The translations under genes and the position numbers were made by a program. Shown here one piece after another: positions 48,942 through 59,076 of a stretch of DNA of 64,000 nucleotides. The notes below the pieces were generated by a model that ran no database searches, had not been told where the DNA came from, and saw only the letters and a program-made list of their open reading frames with translations. Position 1 is the first letter of the stretch. Every line of letters begins with the position of its first letter. The stretch lies in contig NZ_FRCY01000020.1 in the NCBI RefSeq assembly GCF_900143075.1, forward strand, positions 1 through 64,000. The letters run 5' to 3'. The stretch comes from Cyclobacterium lianum (lineage in GTDB: Bacteria > Bacteroidota > Bacteroidia > Cytophagales > Cyclobacteriaceae).

Positions 48942-51758
48942 ATGATGCTCACCCAAAAGAAAATAATGGTTTGCGCCTTTTCCGGCGTGTTACTCCTTGC
49001 GCTACTGATCTGGATATTGCGAATAGTACCTCTGGAAAACAAACACCGGGTTATTCCGGCTATCTTATTGGGTGAGGCTGTGGATTATAATCAGGATATT
49101 CGCCCGATCGTAAACAATAAGTGCATTGCCTGTCACGGAGGGGTGAAGAAATCCGGTGGTTTTAGTTTGTTATTTGAGGAGGAGGCGCTGGCAGTAAATG
49201 AATCCGGAGAACGCGCTATTGTTCCCGGAAATACCCGAAAAAGTGAATTGCTCAGGCGGATCAAACACCATGATCCTGAGTTCCGAATGCCGCTGGAATC
49301 TGACCCCCTCTCCGGGGAAGAAATCGAATTGTTTACCAGGTGGATCAACCAGGGGGCGAAATGGGACGATCATTGGGCCTATAAACCTCCAAAGCAGCAG
49401 GAAATACCCGATATTCAAAGCCCATGGATTATCAATGAAATCGACCGGTTTGTATTGGATAAAATGGGCCAGAAAGGTTTACAACCCAACCCGCTTTCAG
49501 ACCGCTATTCTTTGATACGAAGATTGAGTTTCGATCTTACTGGTCTTCCGCCTGAACTGGAGAAAGTTCAGGAATTCCTCAGTGATACTTCGGAAAATGC
49601 CTACGAAAAACTGGTAGACCACTACCTGGCATCTCCCGCTTATGGAGAAAGATGGGCAGCCATGTGGATGGACCTGGCACGGTATGCAGATTCCAAGGGC
49701 TATGAGGCAGACAGGCCACGCAACATATGGAAATACAGGGATTGGCTGATTCATGCTTTTAACGACAATATGCCTTTTGATCGATTTGTTACCGAGCAGC
49801 TGGCAGGGGATTTAATGCCTGATCCCACGGATGAACAGTACATTGCTACAGCCTTCCACAGGAATACCATGAACAACGATGAGGGAGGGACGGACAACGA
49901 GGAATTTCGTACGGCCGCCATCCTGGACCGGGTGAACACTACCTGGACCATCCTGCAGGGTACCACCATGGAATGTGTTCAATGCCACAGTCATCCTTAT
50001 GACCCGATCAGGCACGAGGATTATTACCGGAGCCTGGCTTTTTTTAACCAGACAGCGGACGCAGATATTCCCAGCGAAGCACCGGTACTGATCAATTTTG
50101 AGTCGGAGGAAGATATCGAGCGGCTGACAAAGATTCAATCATGGGTGAGTGACAGCATGGCTGCAGAACAAGGCCCCGGTGAACAATATTTCACGGATCT
50201 GATACGCCTGGGCGAGCCCAAACTTCATCCCCACTATTTTGAGCAAATCGATAAGGGTATACCCATAAAGGGCACCGCAACCTTCAAAGTAGATCCGCTC
50301 ATTCCTTCCCGTACCAGGGCACTGCCTTTTGCAGGTGAGGATCGGCTGATGTTTAAAGTACGCGCCAGTGATTCAGGAGGCAATATTTCCTTTCGCCTGG
50401 ATAGCATCAATGGCAGAGAGGTGGGAAACTGGGAAGTTCGGAGCAAGACAAAAACGAGGTTTAACGAAGAAACAAAGAAAGATGAATCCTATGCGATAAT
50501 GGAGGTCCTTTCCATCCCCATAACTCCCACGGAGGGAAAACATGATTTGTATCTGGTTTACGAAGGTTCGGAAGAGGAGATAACCTGCACTTTCGAATGG
50601 GTATTGCTTCACCATTCTTTGCCTGGAAATGAAAAGCCCGGATACAAGGAGGTAGAAAGGACATTTTACGAACTGTACAATACTGAAGCCGACAAGGAAA
50701 CCACCCCGGTAATGGTATCCCTCCCGGAGCGTTACCAGCGGGAAACACGCCTTTTTGAGCGGGGAAGCTGGATGGTTCCCGGGGACAGGGTATCTGCGGG
50801 AGTACCCGAAATATGGAATGCTTTTGATGACCAATATCCGGCTGACAGATTGGGGTTCAGTAGGTGGTTATTCAGCCCGGCTAATCCCTTAACTGCCCGG
50901 GTAATGGTAAACAGGCTTTGGGAGCAATTATTTGGAAGAGGTCTGGTCCCCTCATTGGAGGATTTTGGTTCTCAGGGATCTGCTCCCACCCATCCGGAAT
51001 TGCTGGATTGGCTGGCCCTTAGGTTTATGGAGGATATGAACTGGGATATTAAGAGGTTGCTCAAAGAGCTGGTGATGTCTGCCAGTTACAGACAATCGTC
51101 ACACTTCAGGGAAGAGCTTGTGCAAATTGACCCATTGAACGAATGGTTGGCAAGAGGTCCACGATTGAGGCTAACAGCCGAGCAAATCAGGGATCAGGCA
51201 CTCGCCGTATCCGGACTGTTGAGCGAAAAAATGTACGGGCCCAGTGTCATGCCTGATCAACCGGAGGGCATCTGGCAGGTAGTGTATAGCGGAGAAAAGT
51301 GGCAGACCAGCAAAGGAGAGGACAAATACCGCCGGGCCATGTATACTTTTTGGCGAAGAACCAGTCCTTATCCTTCAATTATTGCCTTTGATGCGCCCAG
51401 CAGGGAGTTTTGCCTTCCGGAGCGCATCCCGACCAATACACCCCTGCAGGCTTTGGTGACACTAAACGACCCAGTTTATCTGGAGGCCTCCCTGGCTTTG
51501 GCAAGGAGGGTGCTTAAAGAAACTTCCTGGAATGAAGAGCAGAGGTTATCCCTGATGTACAGCCTGGCAGTGAGGAGGGGAGTCAGTCAGGAAAAATTGG
51601 CGGATTTGAAATCACTTTACGAGCAGACGAAAATATACTTTGAAAACCAGCCTCAGGCAGTATGCCAATTGATAGGAGAAGAAGATGAAAGCCTGGCCAC
51701 TTACACAGTGGTGGCCAATGCAGTAATGAATTTGGATGAATTCCTGATGAAATCATGA
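48942..51758 (+). CDS. PSD1 / DUF1553 protein with planctomycete-type cytochrome c domain
   Basis: About 938 residues; TTG at 48939 is in frame but ATG at 48942 is preferred. Signal anchor at 10-28, then a cytochrome c domain with CIACH, then DUF1549 ([36 protein letters not shown]-like [20 protein letters not shown] with a second CXXCH), a carbohydrate-binding-like insert, and DUF1553 ([27 protein letters not shown]). These proteins form units with DUF1501 proteins; likely periplasmic redox or sugar-processing role. ATGA overlap with the next gene. Confidence 0.92.
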   Translation: MMLTQKKIMVCAFSGVLLLALLIWILRIVPLENKHRVIPAILLGEAVDYNQDIRPIVNNKCIACHGGVKKSGGFSLLFEEEALAVNESGERAIVPGNTRKSELLRRIKHHDPEFRMPLESDPLSGEEIELFTRWINQGAKWDDHWAYKPPKQQEIPDIQSPWIINEIDRFVLDKMGQKGLQPNPLSDRYSLIRRLSFDLTGLPPELEKVQEFLSDTSENAYEKLVDHYLASPAYGERWAAMWMDLARYADSKGYEADRPRNIWKYRDWLIHAFNDNMPFDRFVTEQLAGDLMPDPTDEQYIATAFHRNTMNNDEGGTDNEEFRTAAILDRVNTTWTILQGTTMECVQCHSHPYDPIRHEDYYRSLAFFNQTADADIPSEAPVLINFESEEDIERLTKIQSWVSDSMAAEQGPGEQYFTDLIRLGEPKLHPHYFEQIDKGIPIKGTATFKVDPLIPSRTRALPFAGEDRLMFKVRASDSGGNISFRLDSINGREVGNWEVRSKTKTRFNEETKKDESYAIMEVLSIPITPTEGKHDLYLVYEGSEEEITCTFEWVLLHHSLPGNEKPGYKEVERTFYELYNTEADKETTPVMVSLPERYQRETRLFERGSWMVPGDRVSAGVPEIWNAFDDQYPADRLGFSRWLFSPANPLTARVMVNRLWEQLFGRGLVPSLEDFGSQGSAPTHPELLDWLALRFMEDMNWDIKRLLKELVMSASYRQSSHFREELVQIDPLNEWLARGPRLRLTAEQIRDQALAVSGLLSEKMYGPSVMPDQPEGIWQVVYSGEKWQTSKGEDKYRRAMYTFWRRTSPYPSIIAFDAPSREFCLPERIPTNTPLQALVTLNDPVYLEASLALARRVLKETSWNEEQRLSLMYSLAVRRGVSQEKLADLKSLYEQTKIYFENQPQAVCQLIGEEDESLATYTVVANAVMNLDEFLMKS

Positions 51759-53245
51759 GCAAAAGAATTAATATAGCAGACGAACATCAATACCGCCTGT
51801 TGCAGCTCCAGACACGCAGGCATTTTCTCAAGCAATGTACCACAGGGCTGGGAGCACTTGCATTGGGTGGTCTGGTGGGATGCAACAGCAGTTCACCCCA
51901 TCCCCGGGAAATGGAAGGAAAGGTGGATGAATTGCTCCGACAGGTGCCCCATTTTGCACCCAAGGCCAAGCGGATCATCTACCTGCACATGGCGGGTGCT
52001 CCTTCACAACTGGAATTGTTTGATTACAAGCCGGAACTGGCCAAACTGGACGGACAGGATTGTCCGCAATCGCTGCTGGAAGGTAAGAAATTTGCTTTTA
52101 TTCAGGGTATTCCCAAGATGCTCGGTCCTCAGGCACAATTCAGGCCCAGGGGAGATTCAGGCATGGTGATTTCAGACAACCTGCCTCATTTTTCCACCAT
52201 AGCAGACGATGTGACCCTGATCAAAACCATGCATACCGATGAATTCAACCATGCACCCGCGCAGTTGCTGCTGCAGACAGGTTCTCCGAGGCTGGGAAGG
52301 CCCAGTATGGGGAGTTGGGTAACCTACGGGCTGGGTTCTGAGAATGAGGACCTGCCGGGCTTTATGGTCCTGGTATCCGGTGGAAATACGCCGGATGCCG
52401 GAAAGTCTGTCTGGGGAAGCGGCTTTCTGCCTTCAGTATACCAGGGTGTGCAATGCCGCTCTGAGGGAGATCCGGTACTTTACGTTTCCAACCCGGAAGG
52501 CATGGATGGAAGTTTGCGCAAACAAACCATAGATGCCATCAACCGCATCAATGAAAAGGAATACCATGAATTTGGCGATCCGGAAACCCTCACGCGGATT
52601 TCTCAATATGAGATGGCTTACCGCATGCAGACTTCCGTACCGGAGGTTATGGATATAAAGGATGAGCCGGCTTATATTCACGAGATGTATGGCACGGAGC
52701 CGGGTAAAACGTCATTTGCCAACAATTGCCTGCTGGCAAGAAGACTGGTGGAAAAAGGCGTTCGCTTTGTGCAGTTGTTTGACTGGGGCTGGGACATGCA
52801 CGGTGTAGCGGAGCGTGAATCGCTGGATGAAGGGCTGCCCATTAAGTGCAAACCAGTGGATCAGGCCATGACAGCTTTGGTAAAGGACCTGAAGCAGCGG
52901 GGTTTGCTGGATGAAACCCTGGTGGTCTGGGGAGGAGAATTTGGTCGCACGCCCATGCAGGAAAACAGGGGTGGCAGAGAGTGGCCCTATAAGGGCAGGG
53001 ACCACCATACCGAGGCATTCCCGGTTTGGATGGCAGGTGGAGGCGTAAAAGGCGGCTTTACACTTGGTGAAACCGATGAAATAGGTTATTATGGGGTCAA
53101 AGATAAGGTTCACGTTCATGATTTGCAGGCCACCATTTTGCATCTTATGGGCATGGATCACGAAAGATTCACTTATTTTTCCCAGGGAAGGGATTTCAGG
53201 CTGACCGATGTGTCAGGAAAAGTAGTAAGAAAAGTTATCGCATAA
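51755..53245 (+). CDS. DUF1501 protein (sulfatase-like fold, Tat-type signal)
   Basis: 496 residues. [24 protein letters not shown] is a twin-arginine-like signal ending in a lipobox. The body has [34 protein letters not shown] and [17 protein letters not shown], the DUF1501 signature of the alkaline phosphatase/sulfatase superfamily. Function unknown; always beside PSD1 proteins. 4-base overlap upstream, 4-base gap to the next gene. Confidence 0.92.
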   Translation: MSKRINIADEHQYRLLQLQTRRHFLKQCTTGLGALALGGLVGCNSSSPHPREMEGKVDELLRQVPHFAPKAKRIIYLHMAGAPSQLELFDYKPELAKLDGQDCPQSLLEGKKFAFIQGIPKMLGPQAQFRPRGDSGMVISDNLPHFSTIADDVTLIKTMHTDEFNHAPAQLLLQTGSPRLGRPSMGSWVTYGLGSENEDLPGFMVLVSGGNTPDAGKSVWGSGFLPSVYQGVQCRSEGDPVLYVSNPEGMDGSLRKQTIDAINRINEKEYHEFGDPETLTRISQYEMAYRMQTSVPEVMDIKDEPAYIHEMYGTEPGKTSFANNCLLARRLVEKGVRFVQLFDWGWDMHGVAERESLDEGLPIKCKPVDQAMTALVKDLKQRGLLDETLVVWGGEFGRTPMQENRGGREWPYKGRDHHTEAFPVWMAGGGVKGGFTLGETDEIGYYGVKDKVHVHDLQATILHLMGMDHERFTYFSQGRDFRLTDVSGKVVRKVIA

Positions 53246-53249
53246 ATAC

Positions 53250-54701
53250 ATGGAGCAGTCGTCAGAAATCATCATCTTCTTCGGAAGATTTCACCCCTTG
53301 TTGTTACATCTTCCCATAGGCTTTCTCGTTCTGGGATTCCTTATGGAATTGTTGTCCCGAAAGGAGCAGTTTGCTTACCTGAAACCTGCCATTGGCTTTG
53401 TGCTCGGGCTGGGCGCCATTTCCGCATTGGGTACCGCCATTCTGGGATTGATGCTGGCCCAGGCAGGTGACTACGGAGAGGACCTTTTATTCATCCACCA
53501 GTGGGCTGGTATTCTGCTGGTACTCTTTGCCTTTGGTTCCTGGTGGTTTTATGCACAAAAGCAGAAGAAAAGCGATCTGAAACTACAGCGGGCCTACCTG
53601 GGATCACTGGTCCTGATGATGCTATTTTTGGGAGTGGCGGGACACTATGGCGGCTCGCTGACCCATGGGTCCAATTACCTGACCCAGTACATGCCAAATG
53701 GGCTTAAGAAGCTGGCCGGTATACCGGTAGAAGAAAAAGGGCCAAAACTAATCGAAAATCTGGATGAAGCAGTGGTCTACACCGACATCATCCACCCCAT
53801 TATGGAAATTCGCTGCAACTCCTGCCACAATGCAGACAAGAAAAAAGGAGATCTGCAGATGCATACCCGGGAGGCCCTGATGAAGGGAGGTGAAAATGGG
53901 CCTGTATTCACGGCAGGGAATGCTGCGGAAAGTGAAATGATCAAAAGAATCCACCTGGATCCAAACCATGACGATCACATGCCTCCAAAAGGCAAATCCC
54001 AGCTGTCTGACGAACAGGTTTTGTTGCTGGAATGGTGGATCAATGAAGGAGCACCCTTTGACAAGAAAGTAGCTGAGCTAGAGGCCGACCAGGAGGTACA
54101 GACTGTATTGCTCACCCTCACCGATCCGAATGCCAATAAGACTGCCGTGGAGATTCTCCTGGCGGAGGGGACAACGGCTCCGGATCAGGAGAAATTGAAC
54201 GCCTATGTGCAGGAAGGTATCGCCATCAAGCCGCTTTCCAATGATACGAACTGGCTGCAGGTCACCCTTTACAAAAAGGATCCGGTGGATGAAATTCTGG
54301 GCCGGTTGGTCGCAGATTTCCCGGAGCAGATTACCTGGCTGGATGTCAAGGATACTCCTCTGACGGACGAAGGACTGGCTGCCATTGGCCGGTTTAAGCA
54401 CCTGACGCGGTTGCGGGCGGAGAAAACGTCGATAACGGATGCGGGTCTTGCCCACCTGAAAAATCTTGAATACCTGGAATCCCTTAATATTTATGGCACA
54501 GAGGTAGGAAATGAGGGGCTGGATCATTTGGCCGAATTGCCCAATCTGCGGCGGCTGTATGCCTGGGATACCCAGGTCAGCAGGGAAGGAGCAGCAAGGC
54601 TTAAGGAGGGGTCTGCCCAGCTGGACATTAACCTGGGCTATGAGGTAGAAGTCATCGATTCGCTCACGGTAAAAGTCCTGCCGGTAGCCAATCAGGAGTA
54701 A
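53250..54701 (+). CDS. DUF2231 membrane / cytochrome c / leucine-rich repeat fusion
   Basis: 483 residues in three parts: four membrane helices in residues 10-145 (DUF2231-like, HPLLLHLPIGFLVLGFLMELL); a planctomycete-type cytochrome domain with CNSCH and MPPKGKSQLSDEQVLLLEWWINEGAPF; and at the C-terminus leucine-rich repeats (GLAAIGRFKHLTRLRAEKTS, GLAHLKNLEYLESLNIYGTE, GLDHLAELPNLRRLYAWDT). Last gene of the PSD1 operon, it may anchor the complex to the inner membrane and pass electrons. Confidence 0.88.
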   Translation: MEQSSEIIIFFGRFHPLLLHLPIGFLVLGFLMELLSRKEQFAYLKPAIGFVLGLGAISALGTAILGLMLAQAGDYGEDLLFIHQWAGILLVLFAFGSWWFYAQKQKKSDLKLQRAYLGSLVLMMLFLGVAGHYGGSLTHGSNYLTQYMPNGLKKLAGIPVEEKGPKLIENLDEAVVYTDIIHPIMEIRCNSCHNADKKKGDLQMHTREALMKGGENGPVFTAGNAAESEMIKRIHLDPNHDDHMPPKGKSQLSDEQVLLLEWWINEGAPFDKKVAELEADQEVQTVLLTLTDPNANKTAVEILLAEGTTAPDQEKLNAYVQEGIAIKPLSNDTNWLQVTLYKKDPVDEILGRLVADFPEQITWLDVKDTPLTDEGLAAIGRFKHLTRLRAEKTSITDAGLAHLKNLEYLESLNIYGTEVGNEGLDHLAELPNLRRLYAWDTQVSREGAARLKEGSAQLDINLGYEVEVIDSLTVKVLPVANQE

Positions 54702-54744
54702 AAGATAGCAGGTACGACCAGGTGCGATCGGAAAATGGTCACGG

Positions 54745-55596
54745 GTGTACCGCTATGGGTTCCAGGGTCAGGAGAGGGATGATGGAATAAAGGACTTAGG
54801 AAACTTATATAATTTTACCTTTAGGATACATGACCTGAGGGTAGGTAGGTTTTTAAGTTTGGATCCTTTAATTAATTTATTTCCTTGGAATACCCCTTAT
54901 GCGTTTAGTGAGAATAGGCTAATTGATGCTATTGAACTTGAAGGGCTCGAAGCTTTTACCGTTCATGGTACAGCATCAAATCCGGCGACATTCAATAAAA
55001 TGACGGATCGTGATATTAAGCGATTATCTGGCAACAAGACTGTAAATCGAGATTTTTCTTGGGAGTCTGATAGAGGTTTTAATAATTCGTTTTTTAATGA
55101 TCAAGGTGATCGATATGAGGCCGCACAAGCACTTTCAAAGCACGTCATTTCGAATATGAAAAGTGGAGAAGATAGTACCATAATAGGGTATAGTCACGGT
55201 GGAAATGTTGCGCTGCAAGCTGTAAAGTTGATTAAAGGCCAGCTTCAAGAGGGAGATAATAGAAAATTAAATATTATTTCAATAGCTACTCCAGCATACA
55301 ACGGAGCTTTTGATCTAGGAAATCCGGCTAACTCGGGAATGGATTCGCATACTCATTTTTATAGTGAGAGTGACATTATTCAGACTTTTGGTGCCAACTT
55401 ATTTGGATCCAAAGATGCCTCCCGTACCTACAAAAGTACTCTAACCAAAAATTTTAAGGTTAATGACATAAAGAAGGTGTCGTTTCCTGATGCCACGAAC
55501 CCAGGCATGAAGGAAAAGGTCGATGTACCGCTAAATAATCCGGTTGAGTCACATTCAATTCATAGGAATAATCCTCAATTACTAAACAAAGAATGA
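54745..55596 (+). CDS. Orphan RHS toxin tip with a lipase-like domain
   Basis: 283 residues starting at GTG in YRYGFQGQERDDG, the very end of an RHS core (HDLRVGRFLSLDPL, PYAFSENRLIDAIELEG). The large RHS shell upstream is missing: an in-frame stop and the DUF2231 gene come directly before. After residue 75 comes an effector domain with a GYSHGG nucleophile elbow (Ser150), candidate Asp210 and a late His, so likely a phospholipase or esterase toxin. Base use is clearly AT-richer than in neighbours, typical of swapped toxin tips. Confidence 0.7.
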   Translation: MYRYGFQGQERDDGIKDLGNLYNFTFRIHDLRVGRFLSLDPLINLFPWNTPYAFSENRLIDAIELEGLEAFTVHGTASNPATFNKMTDRDIKRLSGNKTVNRDFSWESDRGFNNSFFNDQGDRYEAAQALSKHVISNMKSGEDSTIIGYSHGGNVALQAVKLIKGQLQEGDNRKLNIISIATPAYNGAFDLGNPANSGMDSHTHFYSESDIIQTFGANLFGSKDASRTYKSTLTKNFKVNDIKKVSFPDATNPGMKEKVDVPLNNPVESHSIHRNNPQLLNKE

Positions 55597-55607
55597 AATA
55601 AATTGAG

Positions 55608-55910
55608 ATGGTTAATAAAATTTTGATGGGTTTTTGAAACCTTATCCTATGGTCAATCGCACTATTAACTGCAAAAGGAAGTATCCATTTTGGCCTCGGT
55701 TTAGGTGATGCTATCATATTTGGAATTATTTTCGTATTTGTTGTGGTTATTGATATAGCCTATCTTTTGTCTTTGAGAAGAACTGGTTTTTTTCACAATA
55801 ATCAAAAATTAGTTTTGATTGTTGCAGGTACATTTATGTTGTGGGTTTTACTTCAGATGACTTTTCTTAGAGGAACATTAAGTCCATGGGATGGTAATAT
55901 TTTCTTTTAG
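55608..55910 (+). pseudogene. Candidate immunity membrane protein with an in-frame TGA
   Basis: Twelve bases after the RHS tip an ATG opens MVNKILMGF, then TGA at 55635-55637, then the same frame stays open for 90 codons encoding three membrane helices (LILWSIALLTA, IIFGIIFVFVVVIDIAYLL, LVLIVAGTFMLWVLLQM). A Trp codon TGG one base away would restore a 100-residue protein. Small membrane proteins in this position are usually immunity proteins against the toxin. So the gene is either broken or the sequence has one error. Confidence 0.6.
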
Positions 55911-56147
55911 GATAAAACATGATGTTAAAGCCTCCTCAAGGTGGAGTATTCACTACATAGTTTTATTCACTAGTCCGTTGAACAACAATATAACCATTGA
56001 TACATACGCAACGGCCCATAACACCAGCCCGATTTTTGGTAGGACTAATCGAAGCATTAGTGATAAGCTCCACCTTCTTCAGTATTGGATGGGAGTGATT
56101 AGGCAATAAATTTGACCCAACTTCTTTTTATGTTTATTAGCAAATAA
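55911..56147. other. Intergenic, no supported gene
   Basis: About 240 bases of island DNA between the broken immunity gene and the first copy of the three-copy repeat. Short open frames exist but none has protein-like content. Confidence 0.4.
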
Positions 56148-56250
56148 TTTTTCAACTGAAAAAGAAAAACTATCTTTATGGTTGTCCAAAGGGGCGAAAC
56201 GTTCTTTATAAAGGTTGTGAGAAGGTTGGAAATTGTTGTGCAGGGGTATA
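56148..56250 (+). repeat. Island repeat, copy 1
   Basis: Shares with copies 2 and 3 the string TTTCAACTGAAA...GAAAAACTATCTTTATG and GGGGCGAAACGTTCTTT. It lacks about 22 bases that copy 2 has after GTTCTTT. It runs directly into the recombinase remnant. Confidence 0.7.
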
Positions 56251-56509
56251 CTGGACCAGAACCCCGGTAACTTCGGAAGATATCACCAAGCAGGTCACAA
56301 GGAGCTTTAAGAGGCTTTATGCACCCAGAAAGGTCAACTGCCGGACGATCAGTCAAAGTGTGGTCAGCAACCTGCTTAAGGCAGGGCAGGACCTGAGGAT
56401 TGTCCAGGTGTTTGCCGGACATAAATACCCCTCGGCAACGGAGAAATACAAACAGGCACAGGTGGAAGAGTTGAAAAGGGCTGTACAGAAACACCATCCT
56501 TTGGGGTGA
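56243..56509 (+). pseudogene. Tyrosine recombinase C-terminal remnant
   Basis: An open stretch of 88 codons ending with TGA at 56507-56509 reads ITKQVTRSFKRLYAPRKVNC, then TISQSVVSNLLKAGQDLRIVQ, VFAGHKYPSATEKYKQ. This is the last part of a phage-type integrase: the H/K of AGHK and the catalytic Tyr of EKYKQ are visible. The N-terminus, first catalytic Arg and start codon are missing. It marks past recombination in the island. Confidence 0.75.
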
Positions 56510-56554
56510 AAGAAACTTAAATAACCATATAAAATGTTTACCTTTATGATTACT

Positions 56555-56782
56555 ATGAAAACTTATCAGTTTACGGCCCAAATAGAAAAAGATAAGGAGA
56601 CAGGCCTCTATGTGGGGCTTGTTCCTAACCTGCCGGGTGCCTATACCCAAGCAGCCACATTAGACGAGTTACAAACTAATTTAAAAGAAGTTATTGAGTT
56701 GTGCCTGGAAGAGCTGAGCCCTGAAGAACTAAGCGACCTGTCCGAGTTTATAGGCTTCCAACAGATATCGATAGCTGTATGA
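56555..56782 (+). CDS. hicB: HicB-type antitoxin
   Basis: 75 residues from ATG at 56555 (an upstream ATG at 56534 is in frame). The HicB fold is seen in FTAQIEKDKETGLYVGLVPN and PGAYTQAATLDELQTNLKEV. The antitoxin comes before the toxin and overlaps it by 4 bases (ATGA). It lacks the usual C-terminal DNA-binding extension, so autoregulation may involve other parts. Confidence 0.9.
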   Translation: MKTYQFTAQIEKDKETGLYVGLVPNLPGAYTQAATLDELQTNLKEVIELCLEELSPEELSDLSEFIGFQQISIAV

Positions 56783-57012
56783 GTAAACTACCGTTGGTAG
56801 ATGCCAAAACCTTAGAAAAGGTTCTTTTACTGTTGGGGTTTGAAATAAAAAGGCAAAAAGGAAGCCATGTTTTTTATCGTCATCCCGATGGCCGTTATAC
56901 CACAATACCACATCATAAGGGCAGAGATATCAGCCGTTCATTATTACGGGCGGTGCTTCGGCAGGTAGAAATTACGCAAGAGGAATTCATTGAACTGTTA
57001 GGCGGTATATAA
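56779..57012 (+). CDS. hicA: HicA-type mRNA interferase toxin
   Basis: 77 residues of double-stranded RNA-binding fold. GFEIKRQKGSHVFYRHPDGR holds the catalytic His, and TTIPHHKGRDISRSLLRAVLRQ is the second conserved block. The toxin cleaves mRNA unless bound by HicB. Confidence 0.92.
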   Translation: MSKLPLVDAKTLEKVLLLLGFEIKRQKGSHVFYRHPDGRYTTIPHHKGRDISRSLLRAVLRQVEITQEEFIELLGGI

Positions 57013-57359
57013 ACCATCCGTTACACATCTCCTCTCAAGCGACACAGCCGGACGCTCCGAAATGACGCCTGGAGTAGCGACACCGTTCACAGGTAAAGCG
57101 GCGTTCGTCATCGTCATCGGGCAAAAAGCCACGCCAGCCCGGCGCGGCAGCCTTCCACGGTCAGTTTAAAAAACAAGGTGTTCCAGGCAGCTGCACCGTC
57201 CTCCGGGTCTCCGCTACGCTCCGAGCCTGTCATGTCTTTTGCGCTCCTTAGACCGCTCCACTCCCTTGCTTTTTACCCATACCCGCCGGATTGGGGGTTT
57301 TCTTTTTTTTCGTTATTTCTTTTAAGGAATGTTTTACAAAGAGGCAGCCGGCGCACGCC
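57013..57359. other. GC-rich non-coding stretch in the RHS island
   Basis: About 345 bases, GC-rich then pyrimidine-rich (CCGCCGGATTGGGGG then a T run). Short open frames here have low-complexity composition. It could be a terminator region of lost RHS genes. No gene seen. Confidence 0.45.
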
Positions 57360-57518
57360 TTCTTTTTTTTCAACTGAAAAACTTTTCAACTGAAAGAAAA
57401 AAACTATCTTTATGGTTGTCCAATGGGGCGAAACGTTCTTTGTTTACCTGCTGGCAGGCCCGGAAAAAGGTTGTGAGAAGGTTGGAAAAGCTTTGGAAAT
57501 TGTTGTGCGGGAGCATAC
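57360..57518 (+). repeat. Island repeat, copy 2 (longest)
   Basis: The fullest copy: TTTCAACTGAAA twice, then AAAAAACTATCTTTATG, then GGGGCGAAACGTTCTTTG and a further 100 bases that copy 1 has with deletions. After the ATG a short frame MVVQWGETFFVYLLAGPEKG is open. It ends in the RHS tip. Confidence 0.7.
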
Positions 57519-57539
57519 CGTTATGGGTTTCAAGGCTGG

Positions 57540-58382
57540 GTGGCTGATGACGAGATAAAAGGTTCAGGAAAGTCCTACACGACGCATTTCAGGCAGCATG
57601 ATCCTGGGATTGGCAGGACCTGGAGCAGGGACCCCAAGAATCAGTATTCGTCTCCCTACGTCATGCTGGGTAACAGCCCTGTGAACGGTACGGACCCTGA
57701 CGGGGCCTGGTTTTGGGAGAAGTCCAACGTGAGGCAGGCCAGGCAATTTGCCAGGAAGACGGGGGGCGATTTCGAAAAGTGGAAAGGGGACGACGGTAAG
57801 AGATATGCCGGAGTTACGGTAAATCATGCAGATCAGGGTTCTGGAACGGGTTTGGAATTGGACCGGCAAAACGTGAATTTTTTCACTTTCAGGCCTGGGG
57901 AGGACAGATCGAAGCTGCTGCAAAAGGCTGGTGTTGGCTTTTATGCGACACAGACTGCCACGAGCAGCGGCCTTGATCAGGCAGAGTGGATAATGAAAAG
58001 CGGCAATGCGTGGTTTGAGGGGACCGCTGAATATGACAGGGACGGGCAGATTCCAGGCATATACAAGGGTTTAGTAGGCTTGAACCCTCTCATAGCTGTG
58101 CCCAATGCTTTGAAGATCTTGGGTGAAAACGCCGCAAATCACTTAGGGATCACCGATAATCCAGCAAGGGACATCTACGGGGAGGAGGCTACTAGTGCTA
58201 TTGATATCGGTGCCGCTTTGTTTGCTGTTCCCTCTCCAATTGGACCCGGAGCTAAAATTTCTAGTCAGTTATTTGGTAAAGAGTCAATTGGAGAGGTAGC
58301 TGATTGGGCAAATACTATTTTCCAGTTTTCAAATGATGCAGGTGCATTGGGCCGGTTTAAAGAAGATAATGAAAGGGATTAG
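57540..58382 (+). CDS. Orphan RHS toxin tip, unknown effector domain
   Basis: 280 residues from GTG; RHS similarity begins already at 57516 (YRYGFQGWVADDEIKG) but there is a stop further up and no ATG. The RHS core end is clear: HFRQHDPGIGRTWSRDP, SPYVMLGNSPVNGTDPDGA. Residues 60-280 are an unrecognised tip with no catalytic motif I can name; its second half has Ala/Gly-rich helical stretches. The bulk of the RHS shell is missing, so it may serve as a recombination donor or be silent. Confidence 0.65.
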   Translation: MADDEIKGSGKSYTTHFRQHDPGIGRTWSRDPKNQYSSPYVMLGNSPVNGTDPDGAWFWEKSNVRQARQFARKTGGDFEKWKGDDGKRYAGVTVNHADQGSGTGLELDRQNVNFFTFRPGEDRSKLLQKAGVGFYATQTATSSGLDQAEWIMKSGNAWFEGTAEYDRDGQIPGIYKGLVGLNPLIAVPNALKILGENAANHLGITDNPARDIYGEEATSAIDIGAALFAVPSPIGPGAKISSQLFGKESIGEVADWANTIFQFSNDAGALGRFKEDNERD

Positions 58383-58535
58383 ACCCTTGTGATAAAACAA
58401 CTGCTAGCACTTTGTAGATAATTGGGATGTTTTTTGATTCCGTATATTCGCAGAAAGGCGCTTTTGCTCAATAGGTGTGCTTTGCCCAAGGAAAAACTGT
58501 AGATTTTTGTCTAGATTTTTCTTAAGGGTATTACT

Positions 58536-59066
58536 TCACAATTTAGACTCCCTTCCCCATTTATTTAGGACAGTGACGGGGATATTGAGGTTTTCCCATT
58601 TATTTATGAAATAGGACAAAACACTTATGTCTTTTTTTTCAAGCAATAATTCGAATTTGTAAACATGATCCTTATGTTGCAAAGTTATTTTATTACCAAT
58701 CCCGTCTTTTGGAAACAGTGTTCTTGGGTTTGAGTACATTTCCCCTTTATAGCCGTTGAGTGATATATTGATTTTATGAATTTCAGCAACTGGGAATATT
58801 AGTCTGTCGTTGTCGGCCTGCTCTTTTTCAAATACAATTTGATCAGGTAAGAGGTGTAAATTTCCAAAAAATGTAATGGGTTTTAAAAATGGAAAAATTA
58901 AGGTGTTTATCACAACCAGGAGTGCCACCAGAAGAGCAATTCCTTTGTACCCAAAGATTAAAGATCCGATTGCAATCACCATTAAAAGTAAAAGAGCATA
59001 AGCGGCCAACTTGGTAGGGAGGGGTCTTTTCTGTTCCACGACGGGAATTTTGACAGCCTGTTCCAT
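58536..59066 (-). CDS. Two-helix membrane protein with a soluble C-terminal domain
   Basis: 176 residues. Membrane helices at about 19-41 and 44-61; residues 75-176 are a soluble beta-rich domain (GNLHLLPDQIVFEKEQ, AEIHKINISLNGYKGE) resembling bacterial PH-like domains. Function unknown. It lies 11 bases downstream of the XRE regulator gene. It could be an immunity protein on the strand opposite to the RHS tip, but strand and order argue against this. Confidence 0.6.
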   Translation of the reverse strand: MEQAVKIPVVEQKRPLPTKLAAYALLLLMVIAIGSLIFGYKGIALLVALLVVINTLIFPFLKPITFFGNLHLLPDQIVFEKEQADNDRLIFPVAEIHKINISLNGYKGEMYSNPRTLFPKDGIGNKITLQHKDHVYKFELLLEKKDISVLSYFINKWENLNIPVTVLNKWGRESKL

Positions 59067-59076
59067 GGTGCTGTTA

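Noticed and set aside
55891-56109. 72-residue frame after the broken immunity gene
   Set aside because: It begins inside the immunity frame in another register, has no hydrophobic or domain pattern, and is followed by repeat DNA.
57178-57547. Two overlapping short frames before the second RHS tip
   Set aside because: Composition is low complexity (Phe, Ser, Leu runs from pyrimidine-rich DNA) and the second is the repeat read in another frame.
58536-59066. Immunity protein for the second RHS tip
   Set aside because: It is on the opposite strand and ends towards the toxin tip; its promoter side belongs to the XRE regulator, so the usual toxin-then-immunity order is not met. Kept as unknown membrane protein.
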